The notes: generated from the letters alone by a model not told the origin. 64,000 bases of DNA from Kineosporia aurantiaca JCM 3230 (GCA_000719025.1 JODP01000018.1:62001-126000), one strand, 5' to 3'; shown: positions 48,684 to 57,640, counted from the stretch's first letter. Made by a program: numbers and translations.

Positions 48684-49963
48684 GATCCGGTCACTCCTGA
48701 GTTCACGCCTGTTCCGCTCCGGTCGGGACCGCCGCCGGGCTGCGAACCCTCGGTGAGGGCCCCGGTTTTCGCCGCCCCGGCGAGGTCGGCCGGTTCGGCC
48801 CGGGGCAGCGCCGGGTCGGCCGGGATGACGACGGTCGCGGTCCGGTTCCCGTGGCCGGGGACCGCGCTGGCTGCCATCTGTCGCCAGCGCCGCGGTCCGA
48901 TGGTCAGGAACAGCGCGAAGACCACCGCCGTGCCCCCGATCAGCAGGGACTTGCGCGGGGAGATGGGGAGGGCGAACAGGGCTACGCCGAAGCCCACCGT
49001 CGCCGTCCAGAAGTAGAGGATCAGCACCGCGCCGGCGTGACTGTGGCCGAGGCTCAGCATCCGGTGGTGCAGGTGCAGCTTGTCCGGCTGCCAGGGCATC
49101 TTCCCTGCGCGGGTGCGCCGGACCACGGCCAGCAGCAGGTCCATCAGCGGCAGGGCGAGCACCGCCAGCGGCAGCACCAGGGGCAGGAAGGCCGGCACGA
49201 TCCGGGCCTCCTCCAGCGTCGACGGCTCGACCGTGCCGGTGATCGCCACCGTGGAGGTGGCCATCAGCAGACCGAGCAGCATCGAGCCGCTGTCACCCAT
49301 GAAGATCCGGGCCGGGTTGAAGTTGTGCGGCAGGAACCCGAGGCAGGAGCCGACCAGCGCCGCGGTGATGACGGACGCCAGTGAGGCGTAGTCGCCCGGC
49401 GAGGAGTCGCGGGCCAGCAGGTAGGAGTAGACGAAGAACGCGGTGCCGGCGATCGCGACCATGCCGGCGGCCAGGCCGTCCAGGCCGTCGACGAAGTTCA
49501 CCGCGTTGATCGTCACCATGATCGCGACGACGGTGACCAGGATCAGCAGCATCCGGGACGGGATGAAGGTGCCGAAGATCGGCAGCGAGACCAGCTGGAT
49601 GCCCTGCCAGGCCATGATGCCGGCGGCCAGCGCCTGACCGGCCGCCTTGGTCACCGCGTCCAGTTCCCACAGGTCGTCGAACACCCCGAGCAGGCAGACC
49701 GCGCCGGCCGAGAGCAGCACCACATAGGCCGTGCGGCCGGTGAAGACCGCGTCGAAGAACGGCACCCGGGACGCGGTGAGCATGGCCACCGCGATGCCGA
49801 AGTAGATCGCCGCCCCGCCCAGCCGCGGGATCGGCACGGTGTGCACGTCCCGCTCGCGCAGTGGGGTGACCGCTCCGACCCGCCGGGCGATCCGCCGGAC
49901 CGCCGGAGTGGTCAGGTAGGTGACCGTCGCGGCGATGAGAAGGACGAAGAGGTAACCCCTCAC
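48680..49963 (-). CDS. Undecaprenyl-phosphate GlcNAc/MurNAc-type 1-phosphate transferase (WecA/Rfe/TagO-like)
   Basis: This 427-residue MraY/WecA-family enzyme has about 11 membrane helices. It transfers a sugar-1-phosphate from a UDP-sugar to undecaprenyl or decaprenyl phosphate, starting a cell-surface glycan. Motifs are VPIPRLGGAAIYFG, FDDLWELDAVTKAAGQ (Asp-Asp), NAVNFVDGLDGLAAG, RIFMGDSGSMLLGLLMA and the HHR-type KLHLHHRMLSLGHSH. The M. tuberculosis counterpart is rfe (Rv1302) in the same position, feeding arabinogalactan; the product here may be another wall polymer. GTG at 49963 overlaps the tsaC stop (GTGA). A disordered C-terminal tail of ~60 residues follows the last helix. Confidence 0.92.
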   Translation of the reverse strand: MRGYLFVLLIAATVTYLTTPAVRRIARRVGAVTPLRERDVHTVPIPRLGGAAIYFGIAVAMLTASRVPFFDAVFTGRTAYVVLLSAGAVCLLGVFDDLWELDAVTKAAGQALAAGIMAWQGIQLVSLPIFGTFIPSRMLLILVTVVAIMVTINAVNFVDGLDGLAAGMVAIAGTAFFVYSYLLARDSSPGDYASLASVITAALVGSCLGFLPHNFNPARIFMGDSGSMLLGLLMATSTVAITGTVEPSTLEEARIVPAFLPLVLPLAVLALPLMDLLLAVVRRTRAGKMPWQPDKLHLHHRMLSLGHSHAGAVLILYFWTATVGFGVALFALPISPRKSLLIGGTAVVFALFLTIGPRRWRQMAASAVPGHGNRTATVVIPADPALPRAEPADLAGAAKTGALTEGSQPGGGPDRSGTGVNSGVTGS

Positions 49964-50628
49964 TGGGTCTGCTCCGCCGTTTCCCCGAGACCCAGCGCGG
50001 TGGGGACCACCGAGCGCAGATCCTCCAGTGTGATCGCGCCCTGCCGGACCACCTGGGGCCGGTCGCGGGTGCAGTCGATGATGGTGGAGGCGACGCCCAG
50101 CGCGGCGGGCCCGCCGTCGAGGTAGACCGCCACCGAGTCGCCGAGCATGTCCTGCGCCTCCTGGCAGGTCTGCGCAGCGGGGTGACCGGTCAGGTTGGCG
50201 CTGGAGACGGCCATCGGGCCGGTGCGCTCGAGCAGTTCCAGGGCCACCGGGTGCAGCGGCATCCGCAGCGCCACGGTGCCGTTGGTCTCGCCCAGGTCCC
50301 ACCGCAGCGTCGGCATCGCCCGGGTGATGATGGTCAGCGCGCCCGGCCAGAAGGCCTCGGCCAGCGCCCGGATCTCCGGGGTGATGCCGGCCGCGATGCC
50401 GTCCAGCGTGCGGACGTGCGGCACCAGCACCGGCGGGGGCATGGCCCGGCCGCGGCCCTTGGCGGCCAGCAGCGCGGAAACGGCCTCGGCGTCGAAGGCG
50501 TCGCAGCCGATGCCGTACACGGTGTCGGTCGGCAGAACGACGAGATCACCTTCCGCCACCACGTCCGCGGCTTTGGCGATCCCTCGCGAACGCTGGACCT
50601 CCAGGGCACAGTCGAAACGCACACTCAC
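49960..50628 (-). CDS. L-threonylcarbamoyladenylate synthase (TsaC/Sua5 family)
   Basis: This 222-residue YrdC-fold enzyme makes threonylcarbamoyl-AMP for the t6A modification of ANN-decoding tRNAs. Motifs are EGDLVVLPTDTVYGIGCDAFDAEAVSALLAAKGRGR, PGALTIITR and PMAVSSANLTGHPAAQTCQEA. Only the YrdC domain is present, not the C-terminal Sua5 domain. It lies between prmC and the rfe-like gene, as in mycobacteria (Rv1301), and overlaps the latter by 4 nt. Confidence 0.92.
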   Translation of the reverse strand: MSVRFDCALEVQRSRGIAKAADVVAEGDLVVLPTDTVYGIGCDAFDAEAVSALLAAKGRGRAMPPPVLVPHVRTLDGIAAGITPEIRALAEAFWPGALTIITRAMPTLRWDLGETNGTVALRMPLHPVALELLERTGPMAVSSANLTGHPAAQTCQEAQDMLGDSVAVYLDGGPAALGVASTIIDCTRDRPQVVRQGAITLEDLRSVVPTALGLGETAEQTQ

Positions 50629-50676
50629 CCCCCGAGTGTGGCACTACCCGGGCCCGGAACGCTCATTCCGGCCTCG

Positions 50677-51546
50677 CTACCCAGCCCTCCGGGCCACCAG
50701 AGCACGATCCCGGCCCGCCAGATCACGCTGCGTGGCGACCTGCGTCCATTCCGGTGGGGCGGTCAGCGCGCGACCCCCGGCCCCCTGGACGTCGGCGTGC
50801 TCCATCACCAGCAGACCGCCCGGGCGCAGCAGCCCGGCCGCGGCCGCGACCACCCCGCGCGGGACCGCCAGCCCGTCGTCCCCTCCCCCGTACAGCGACA
50901 GCACCGGGTCGTGGTCGCGGACCTCCGGCTCGGTCGGCTCCGCGTCCGGCGGGATGTAGGGCGGGTTGGCCACCACGATGTCCACCGCGCCGGCCAGGTC
51001 GGCCAGCAGGTGCTGGTCCGAGCGGACCGCGTCGCCGGGCCGCAGTTCCACCCGGGAGCCCAGGGCGGCGATGTTCCGCCGGGCCCACTCCACCGCCGGC
51101 GGGTCCAGCTCGACCGCGACCACCCGAGCGCCGGGCACCTCGTCGGCGATCGCCAGGGCGATCGCCCCGGAGCCGGTGCACAGGTCGACCACCAGCGGGT
51201 CCTCGAGCTGCGCGGCCGCCTCGATGGCCAGGCCGGCCACCCATTCGGTCTCAACCCGGGGCACGAAAACTCCCGGTCCGACCAGGAGATCGATCCGGCG
51301 GAAACCGGTCGAACCGGTCAGGTGCTGCAGGGGAACGCGTTCCGCGCGGCGGGCGAGAAGATCATCCACCCGCGCATTCTCCTCCTCCGTGAGCTGGTAG
51401 CCGAGAATGACGCGGCGAGCCAAGTCTCGGCGTTCCACCCCCAGGACGTGGGCCACCAGGATGTTCGCGTCGGCCGAAGGTGAAGGCACCCCGGCCGCGG
51501 CCAGCATTGTGGTGGCGCCGCCGAGAACGTGCTTCAGCTCGGCCAT
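50677..51546 (-). CDS. prmC: Release factor glutamine N5-methyltransferase
   Basis: This 289-residue SAM-dependent enzyme methylates the Gln of the GGQ motif of release factors. The N-terminal helical domain (1-85) carries substrate recognition. The Rossmann domain has VVDLCTGSGAIALAIADEVPGARVVAVELD and the catalytic NPPY in VDIVVANPPYIPPDAEP. It lies directly after prfA, its substrate gene, with a one-base gap, the conserved order across bacteria. Confidence 0.94.
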   Translation of the reverse strand: MAELKHVLGGATTMLAAAGVPSPSADANILVAHVLGVERRDLARRVILGYQLTEEENARVDDLLARRAERVPLQHLTGSTGFRRIDLLVGPGVFVPRVETEWVAGLAIEAAAQLEDPLVVDLCTGSGAIALAIADEVPGARVVAVELDPPAVEWARRNIAALGSRVELRPGDAVRSDQHLLADLAGAVDIVVANPPYIPPDAEPTEPEVRDHDPVLSLYGGGDDGLAVPRGVVAAAAGLLRPGGLLVMEHADVQGAGGRALTAPPEWTQVATQRDLAGRDRALVARRAG

Positions 51547-51547
51547 C

Positions 51548-52660
51548 TCAGCCCACCGTGGTCTGAAGCGCGGCCAGCTGAGCGCTTTCGTCGGCGTCCA
51601 GGCAGGACTGGATCACCGGGTCGAGCTCGCCGTCCAGCACCTGGTCCAGGTTGTAGGCCTTGAAACCGGTGCGGTGGTCGGCAATCCGGTTCTCCGGGTA
51701 GTTGTAGGTGCGGATCCGCTCGGAGCGGTCGACCGTGCGCACCTGCGAGCGCCGGGCCTGCGAGGCCTCGGCCTCGGCGGCCTCCGCGGCGATCGCGTGC
51801 AGCCGGGCCCGGAGGATGCGCAGCGCCTGTTCCTTGTTCTGCAGCTGCGACTTCTCGTTCTGGCAGGACACCACCACCCCGGTCGGCAGGTGGGTGATCC
51901 GGACCGCGGAGTCGGTGGTGTTGACGCTCTGGCCACCCGGACCGGAGGAGCGGAACACGTCGATCCGCAGGTCGTTCGGGTCGATCTCGACCTCGGCGGT
52001 CTCGTCCGGCTCGGGCATCACCAGGACGCCGGCCGCGGAGGTGTGGATCCGCCCCTGCGACTCGGTGACCGGCACCCGCTGCACCCGGTGCACGCCGCCC
52101 TCGTACTTCAGGTGGGCGAACACCCCCTCCCCCGGCCCAGGATTGCCGCGCGCCTTCACCGCGACCGAAATGTCCTTGTAGCCGCCGAGATCGCTCTCGG
52201 TCGAGTCCAGCACCTCGGTGCGCCAGCCGTGCCGTTCCGCGTAGCGCAGGTACATCCGCAGCAGGTCGCCGGCGAACAGCGCCGACTCCTCACCGCCCTC
52301 CCCGGCCTTGATCTCCATGATCACGTCGCGCGCGTCGTCCGGATCGCGCGGGATCAGCAGCCGGTGCAGCTTCTCCCGGGCCTGGTCCAGCCCGCTCTCC
52401 AGGGCCGGGATCTCCTCCGCGAACGCCGAGTCCTCCGCGGCCAGCTCGCGGGCCGCCCCCAGATCGTCCAGCGCCCGCCGCCACACCTCGTACCCGGCGT
52501 GCACGGCGCCCAGTTCGGCGTAGCGCCGCCCGAGCTTGCGGGCGCGGCCGGCGTCGGCGTGGATCGACGGATCCGCCAACTGCCGCTCCAGCTCCTCGTA
52601 CTCCGCCAGCAACGGCTCCACCGCCGCCTGGGCGGACTCGTCCGGGGTGAGCTGGGTCAT
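51548..52660 (-). CDS. prfA: Peptide chain release factor 1
   Basis: This 370-residue protein releases nascent chains at UAA and UAG. The GGQ motif is at residues 242-244 (SSGPGGQSVNTTDSAVRI). The class-I pattern RIRTYNYPENRIADHRTGFKAYNLDQVLDGELDPVI is near the C-terminus, and the N-terminal helical domain (1-110) is complete. The start ATG at 52660 has AGAAGGCTGAG upstream. A palindromic repeat array separates it from rpmE upstream, so it may have its own promoter there. Confidence 0.97.
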   Translation of the reverse strand: MTQLTPDESAQAAVEPLLAEYEELERQLADPSIHADAGRARKLGRRYAELGAVHAGYEVWRRALDDLGAARELAAEDSAFAEEIPALESGLDQAREKLHRLLIPRDPDDARDVIMEIKAGEGGEESALFAGDLLRMYLRYAERHGWRTEVLDSTESDLGGYKDISVAVKARGNPGPGEGVFAHLKYEGGVHRVQRVPVTESQGRIHTSAAGVLVMPEPDETAEVEIDPNDLRIDVFRSSGPGGQSVNTTDSAVRITHLPTGVVVSCQNEKSQLQNKEQALRILRARLHAIAAEAAEAEASQARRSQVRTVDRSERIRTYNYPENRIADHRTGFKAYNLDQVLDGELDPVIQSCLDADESAQLAALQTTVG

Positions 52661-52728
52661 CTCAGCCTTCTTCTGCTCTCAACGTCGACTATTCATCCGT
52701 CATCATGCAGTTCCGCTCCCCACCCCTC

Positions 52729-52857
52729 GTGATCATGGAGTTCTTCCCCCGTGATCATGGAGTTTCAGCCCGAATGGTTCTCCATGATCACGAGGGAGAA
52801 AGTCCATGATCACGGGGGTGAAAGTCCATGATCACGAAGAGAAAAGTCCATGATCAC
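52729..52857. repeat. Six-unit GTGATCATGGA array (locus D)
   Basis: Two forward units (52729-52739 and 52751-52761) face four reverse units (52781-52791, 52803-52813, 52825-52835 and 52847-52857), all 22 bp apart within an arm. It is the largest copy in the window and lies between rpmE and prfA, both on the minus strand. Confidence 0.92.
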
Positions 52858-52880
52858 GGGGAGAGGGTGGGGACAAACGA

Positions 52881-52923
52881 CGACGCCGGTCGGGGCCCCG
52901 GGAAGGGGCCACGACCGGCGTCG
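52881..52923 (-). terminator. Terminator after rpmE
   Basis: A 12-bp perfect stem (52881-52892, arm CGACGCCGGTCG, with 52912-52923) with extra inner GGCCCC/GGGGCC pairing, starting 7 nt past the rpmE stop on the minus strand. Confidence 0.8.
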
Positions 52924-52929
52924 GGGGAG

Positions 52930-53166
52930 CTACTTGGCAGCTTCGTCCTTGGCGGCAGCGGTCTTCTTGCCGTACCGCGCCTGGAACCGGGCCACGCGGC
53001 CACCGGTGTCCAGGATGCGCTGCTTGCCCGTGTAGAACGGGTGGCAGGCGCTGCAGGTCTCGGTGGTGATCGTGCCGCTGGTGGCGGTGCTGCGGGTCTC
53101 GAAAGTCTCGCCGCAGGCGCACTTGACCGTGGTGGTCACGTACTGCGGGTGAATGTCGGCCTTCAT
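52930..53166 (-). CDS. rpmE: 50S ribosomal protein L31, zinc-binding form
   Basis: This 78-residue L31 begins MKADIHPQYVTTTVKCACGETFETRST, with the Cys16-x-Cys18 pair, then CSACHPFYTGKQRILDTGGRVARFQARYG with Cys38/Cys41, so all four zinc ligands are present. This marks the zinc-containing paralogue, usually replaced by a Cys-less L31 under zinc starvation. The Lys/Ala tail is typical. It lies between rho and prfA, as in mycobacteria. Terminators stand before and after it, so it may be monocistronic. Confidence 0.97.
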   Translation of the reverse strand: MKADIHPQYVTTTVKCACGETFETRSTATSGTITTETCSACHPFYTGKQRILDTGGRVARFQARYGKKTAAAKDEAAK

Positions 53167-53237
53167 GATTCTCCTCAGTTGTCGCCGCCGGGTCGTGCAG
53201 CGCGGGCGCGCCGCTCGGGAACCGGAGCATGAGTCAG

Positions 53238-53302
53238 TCTGCCAGATCGGCAGACCCGTTCCCTAACCGTGCCCACCCCAGAGGCATTCCCCCGGGGTGG
53301 GC
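53238..53302 (-). terminator. Hairpins after rho
   Basis: A 9-bp stem GCCCACCCC (53271-53279) with 53294-53302, 9 nt past the rho stop, and a second 6-bp stem TCTGCC/GGCAGA (53238-53254) just before rpmE. Confidence 0.65.
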
Positions 53303-53311
53303 GCGGGTGGA

Positions 53312-55297
53312 TCAGTCGCCGGAGGGCGAGGTCTTCTGCACCTGCATCAGGAACTCGGCGTTGCTCGAGCTCTTCTTGGTGCGGTCCAGGAGCAGCTCGA
53401 TCGCCTGCTGGGCCTCCAGGGCGCCGAGCACCCGGCGCAGCCGGTAGACCACGCCCAGCTCGTCCTTGCCCATCAGGATCTCTTCGCGACGGGTGCTGGA
53501 GGCGTTCACGTCCACGGCCGGGAAGATCCGCTTGTCGGCCAGCTGGCGCGACAGTTTGACCTCCATGTTGCCGGTGCCCTTGAACTCCTCGAAGATCACC
53601 TCGTCCATCTTCGAGCCGGTCTCGACCAGCGCGGTGGCCAGGATGGTCAGCGAGCCGCCATGCTCGATGTTCCGGGCCGCGCCGAAGAACCGCTTGGGCG
53701 GGTAGAGCGCGCTGGAGTCCACGCCGCCGGACAGGATCCGGCCCGAGGCCGGGGCGGCTAGGTTGTAGGCCCGGCCCAGGCGGGTGATCGAGTCGAGCAG
53801 CACGACCACGTCGTGGCCCAGCTCGACCAGGCGCTTGGCCCGCTCGATGGCCAGCTCGGCGACGGCCGTGTGGTCGTCGGCCGGACGGTCGAAGGTGGAG
53901 GCGATGACCTCACCCTTGACCGTGCGCTGCATGTCGGTGACCTCTTCGGGCCGCTCGTCGACCAGCACCACCATCAGGTGGCACTCCGGGTTGTTCTGCG
54001 TGATCGCGTTGGCGATCGCCTGCAGCACCAGGGTCTTACCGGCCTTGGGCGGGGAGACGATCAGGCCGCGCTGGCCCTTGCCGATCGGCGCCACCAGGTC
54101 GATGATCCGGGTCGAGATGATGTTCGGTTCGGTCTCCAGCCGCAGGCGCTCCTGCGGGTAGAGCGGGGTGAGCTTGTTGAACTCCGGCCGGTTGCGGGCC
54201 TCTTCGGGCGCGCTGCCGTTGACCGTGTCCAGCCGGACCATGGCGTTGAACTTCTGCCGCTGGTTGGCCTGCTCACCCTCGCGCGGCTGGCGCACCGCCC
54301 CGGTGATCGCGTCGCCCTTGCGCAGGTTGTACTTCTTCACCTGGCCGAGCGAGACGTACACGTCGTTCGGGCCGGGCAGGTAGCCGGAGGTGCGCAGGAA
54401 CGCGTACGAGTCCAGCACGTCGAGGATTCCGGCGACCGGCACGACGATGTCGTCGTCGCTGACCTCGACGTCGTCCACCGAGGTGGGCTCGCCGTCGCGG
54501 CCCCGGCCGCGCTTGCGGTCGCGGAAGCGCCGGCCCCGGCGCCGGCCGCGGCCGTCCAGGTCGTCGTCGTCCTCGTCCCGCGGAGCCTGGGAGTTGTTGC
54601 GCCGCTGGCCGTCCCGGGCCTCGCGGTTGCCGTCCTTCGCACCGTCCCGGGCGTCGGTCCGCTCCGGGCGCTCGGTGCGCTCCGGCCGCTCGGTCCGGGT
54701 GTTCTCCCGGCCCTCGGAACGGCCTTCGGAGCGACCCTCGGACCGGCTGTCGGTGCGACCCTCGGACCGGCTGTCCGTACGGCTCTCGGTGCGCTCGCCC
54801 CGCTCGGGCCGGTTGTTGCGACCACGACCGCGGACCGGGCGCTCGGCCGGAGCCTCGGCCTCGACGGCGGGCTTCTCGGCCGGGATCTCGGCCTTCACCG
54901 GCTCGGCCACCGGGGCGGTGGCCACCGCGGCGGCGGCCCGGCTGCGACGGCCGGTGGTGCGGGTGGCGGTGCTCGCGGCCGGGGCCTCGATCAGCGTCTC
55001 CTGCGCGGGCGCCTCGACCACCGCGGGCTCGGCCGCGGGTGCGGCGGCCGCGGCGGCGCGCCGGGCCCGGGTCGGCGTGCCGGCCGGCGAGGACGCAGCT
55101 CGGCGCGTGGTGCGCGTGGGGGGCGGCCCGACCACGGGGGCACTGTTCTGGTGGCCCTGGATCGCCGCCAGCAGCTCCGCCTTACGCATCCGCGCGGTGC
55201 CGTTGATGCCCAGTTGCGAGGCGACCTGCTGAAGTTGCGGCAGGCGGAGCGTGGAGAGGTCGGCAGCGGATGCCGACATCTCGGATGTATCTGTCAC
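53312..55297 (-). CDS. rho: Transcription termination factor Rho with large disordered insertion
   Basis: This 661-residue RNA-dependent ATPase has an N-terminal Rho_N domain (about 14-45, LRLPQLQQVASQLGINGTARMRKAELLAAIQ). A long Arg/Glu/Ser/Asp-rich low-complexity insertion follows (about 60-290, with repeated RSEGR and RTERPER units), then the RNA-binding cold-shock-type domain (ILDVLDSYAFLRTSGYLPGPNDVYVSLGQVKKYNLRKGD). The motor has P-loop PPKAGKTLVL, Walker B VVVLLDSITRLGRAYN and the Q/R-loop region. Such insertions are typical of actinobacterial Rho and can widen RNA binding. GTG at 55297 has GGAGGGGGAAG upstream. A long leader precedes it. Confidence 0.95.
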   Translation of the reverse strand: MTDTSEMSASAADLSTLRLPQLQQVASQLGINGTARMRKAELLAAIQGHQNSAPVVGPPPTRTTRRAASSPAGTPTRARRAAAAAAPAAEPAVVEAPAQETLIEAPAASTATRTTGRRSRAAAAVATAPVAEPVKAEIPAEKPAVEAEAPAERPVRGRGRNNRPERGERTESRTDSRSEGRTDSRSEGRSEGRSEGRENTRTERPERTERPERTDARDGAKDGNREARDGQRRNNSQAPRDEDDDDLDGRGRRRGRRFRDRKRGRGRDGEPTSVDDVEVSDDDIVVPVAGILDVLDSYAFLRTSGYLPGPNDVYVSLGQVKKYNLRKGDAITGAVRQPREGEQANQRQKFNAMVRLDTVNGSAPEEARNRPEFNKLTPLYPQERLRLETEPNIISTRIIDLVAPIGKGQRGLIVSPPKAGKTLVLQAIANAITQNNPECHLMVVLVDERPEEVTDMQRTVKGEVIASTFDRPADDHTAVAELAIERAKRLVELGHDVVVLLDSITRLGRAYNLAAPASGRILSGGVDSSALYPPKRFFGAARNIEHGGSLTILATALVETGSKMDEVIFEEFKGTGNMEVKLSRQLADKRIFPAVDVNASSTRREEILMGKDELGVVYRLRRVLGALEAQQAIELLLDRTKKSSSNAEFLMQVQKTSPSGD

Positions 55298-55610
55298 GAA
55301 AGGTCTTCCCCCTCCTCGGCCGTGACGTAGGACACGACCAGCGGGTTTTTCACCCGGAGAATCCGGGTGGTGATGCGCCGCGCTCCCTGCGCGCAAACGC
55401 GGAGACTGAAAAAATGCGGCGGAGTACAGCGCGTGTGCCTGACGGGACCGGCATCTCAGCGACTGCACACGTACTGTAACACCGGCGGGGCCCAGAACGA
55501 AGAACCGGAATCAGCCTAAGCCACCGATCCCGTCCGAAAACCGTGTTTGATCGGTCACGCGCGAGCCCGATTCCCCCCGGCACAGGCGTTCTCGCTGGTA
55601 ATCGGCCTCA
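55298..55610 (-). promoter_or_regulatory. rho leader and promoter region
   Basis: 313 bases between thrB and rho. The minus strand has a TAGGCT -10-like box at 55513-55518, which would give a leader of about 200 nt, and a perfect 8-bp hairpin at 55351-55369 (arms CACCCGGA and TCCGGGTG) about 55 nt before the GTG. Long leaders are usual for self-regulated rho genes; attenuation here is inference. Confidence 0.45.
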
Positions 55611-56567
55611 TTATTCACCATCTGTAGCGAGAAGCGACCCTACTGTATCAATTCCGGGGCTGAACACCGTCCAGCGGTTCCCGATCGGGCCGGACAGCGC
55701 CTCCTCCACCGCTTCCAGCGGTTCGCCCCGGGTGCCCAGCACCAGCACCGACGGGCCGGCCCCGGAAACCACGGCCGCCGCCCCCAGTTCGCGTACCCGG
55801 TGGACCAGGTCGGCGGTCTCCGGCATGGCCGGCGCGCGCTGGGTCTGGTGCAGCCGGTCCTCGGTGGCCTCGGTCAGCAGATCCGGGCGCCGGGTGAGGG
55901 CGTGCACGAGCAGCGCGGCGCGCCCGGCGTTGAAGGACGCGTCCGGATGCGGGACCAGCGCGGGCAGCATGGCCCGCGCGGTGTGGGTGGAGAGCTCGCC
56001 GGACGGTACACAGACCACCGGGTCCAGATCGGCCCGGATCTCGATCCGCTCGGCGCGGGGCACCCTGGCGGGCGACTGCCAGGAAATCGTGCAGCCGCCC
56101 AGCAGCGCGGCCGCCGCGTTGTCCGGGTGGCCCTCGAACGAGGTGGCCAGGGCGAGCACGGTCGCGTCGTCCAGGGCCTCCGGCTCGGCCAGGCAGCCGC
56201 GCGCGGCCACCAGCCCGGCCACCACCGCGGCGGCCGAGGAGCCCAGGCCCCGGCCGTGCGGGATGGTGTTGGCGCAGTGCAGGCGGATTCCCGGCTGCGG
56301 TACCCCGACGTGGTCGAACCCGGCCCGCACGGCCCGGACCACCAGGTGCTCCTCGGTCAGCGGCACCCCGGCCGCGCCCTCGCCGGTGACGGTGACCTCC
56401 AGCCCGGCCGGGGCCAGGGCCAGGGTCACCACGTCGTGCACGGCCAGGGCCAGGCCCAGGCTGTCGAACCCGGGGCCGAGGTTGGCGCTGGTGGCGGGGA
56501 CCCGCACGGTCGCCCGCCGGCCGCGCCGCAGACCCCGGGTGGTCGCCTCGGTGGAACTGACGGCCAT
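55611..56567 (-). CDS. thrB: Homoserine kinase
   Basis: This 318-residue GHMP-family kinase phosphorylates homoserine with ATP in threonine synthesis. VRVPATSANLGPGFDSLGLALAVHDVV is the N-terminal signature; IPHGRGLGSSAAAVVAGLVAA is the GHMP ATP-binding motif. SFEGHPDNAAAALLGG and the C-terminal AAAVVSGAGPSVLVLG complete it. Its ATG overlaps the thrC stop (TGATG) by one base. It ends the hom-thrC-thrB operon; no clear hairpin follows. Confidence 0.96.
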   Translation of the reverse strand: MAVSSTEATTRGLRRGRRATVRVPATSANLGPGFDSLGLALAVHDVVTLALAPAGLEVTVTGEGAAGVPLTEEHLVVRAVRAGFDHVGVPQPGIRLHCANTIPHGRGLGSSAAAVVAGLVAARGCLAEPEALDDATVLALATSFEGHPDNAAAALLGGCTISWQSPARVPRAERIEIRADLDPVVCVPSGELSTHTARAMLPALVPHPDASFNAGRAALLVHALTRRPDLLTEATEDRLHQTQRAPAMPETADLVHRVRELGAAAVVSGAGPSVLVLGTRGEPLEAVEEALSGPIGNRWTVFSPGIDTVGSLLATDGE

Positions 56568-57640
56568 CAGGCCAGCCCGATGGCCGCGGCGATGCTGACC
56601 GTGTCGACCTGGATCCGGGTCGGCTGGATCTCGTCGCCGTCGGCGTTCCTCAGGGCCCACTGCGGGTCCTTCAGGCCGTGGCCGGTGACCGTGCAGACCA
56701 CCCGCTGGCCGGGTTCCAGCTCGCCGGCCGCGTGCACCTGGAGCAGACCGGCGACCGACGCGGCCGAACCGGGCTCGACGAAGACCCCCTCGCGGGCGGA
56801 GAGCCAGCGGTGCGCGGCCAGGATCGCCGGGTCGTCGACCGCGTCGATCCGGCCGCCGGAGGCGTCCCGGGCCTCGATCGCCTGGGACCAGGAGGCCGGG
56901 TTGCCGATCCGGATCGCGGTGGCCACCGTCTCGGGCTCCTCGACCGGATGCCCGAGGACGATCGGGGCGGCTCCGGCGGCCTGGAAACCCCACATCTTCG
57001 GGGTCTTGGTCGCCGGGGAGCCCTCGGCGGCGTACTCGGTGTACCCACGCCAGTAGGCGGTGATGTTCCCGGCGTTGCCGACCGGGAGGCAGTGGATGTC
57101 GGGCGCGTCGCCGAGCACGTCCACGATCTCGAACGCGGCCGTCTTCTGGCCCTCGATCCGGGCCGGGTTGACCGAGTTCACCAGCTCGACCGGGTAGGCG
57201 TCGGCGAGCTTGCGGGCCACCGTCAGGCACTCGTCGAAGTTGCCGTCGACCTGCAGCAGCTCGGCGCCGTGGGCGATCGCCTGGGCGAGCTTGCCCAGGG
57301 CGATCTTTCCGTCCGGCACCAGCACGGCGCACTTCATCCCGGCGGCCACGGCGTACGCGGCCGCCGAGGCCGAGGTGTTGCCGGTGGAGGCGCAGACCAC
57401 CACCTTGGCGCCGGCCGCGGCGGCCGCGGTGATCGCGGCGGTCATCCCCCGGTCCTTGAACGACCCGGTCGGGTTGACCCCCTCACACTTCAGCCAGACC
57501 TCGCAGCCGGTGTGCTCGGACAAGGCCTTGGCCCGGACCAGCGGGGTGCCGCCCTCGCCCAGGGTCACCGCCGGAGCGTCCCCCAGGATCGGCAGCCGGT
57601 CCCGGTACTCCTCGACGACGCCGCGCCACAGATGTGCCAT
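56567..57640 (-). CDS. thrC: Threonine synthase
   Basis: This 357-residue PLP enzyme converts O-phosphohomoserine to threonine. The PLP lysine is in NPTGSFKDRGMTAAITAA, and the phosphate loop is in LPVGNAGNITAYWRGY. VVCASTGNTSASAAAYAVAAGMKCAVLVPDG is also diagnostic. It is the short class seen in actinobacteria. Both ends overlap neighbours by one base (TGATG on each side), so hom, thrC and thrB are translated in a chain. Confidence 0.97.
   Translation of the reverse strand: MAHLWRGVVEEYRDRLPILGDAPAVTLGEGGTPLVRAKALSEHTGCEVWLKCEGVNPTGSFKDRGMTAAITAAAAAGAKVVVCASTGNTSASAAAYAVAAGMKCAVLVPDGKIALGKLAQAIAHGAELLQVDGNFDECLTVARKLADAYPVELVNSVNPARIEGQKTAAFEIVDVLGDAPDIHCLPVGNAGNITAYWRGYTEYAAEGSPATKTPKMWGFQAAGAAPIVLGHPVEEPETVATAIRIGNPASWSQAIEARDASGGRIDAVDDPAILAAHRWLSAREGVFVEPGSAASVAGLLQVHAAGELEPGQRVVCTVTGHGLKDPQWALRNADGDEIQPTRIQVDTVSIAAAIGLA

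Noticed and set aside
52729..52857. Could the regularly spaced repeats be a CRISPR array
   Set aside because: The conserved core is only about 11 bp, the intervening sequence is short and similar between copies, orientation flips within the array, and no cas genes are present.
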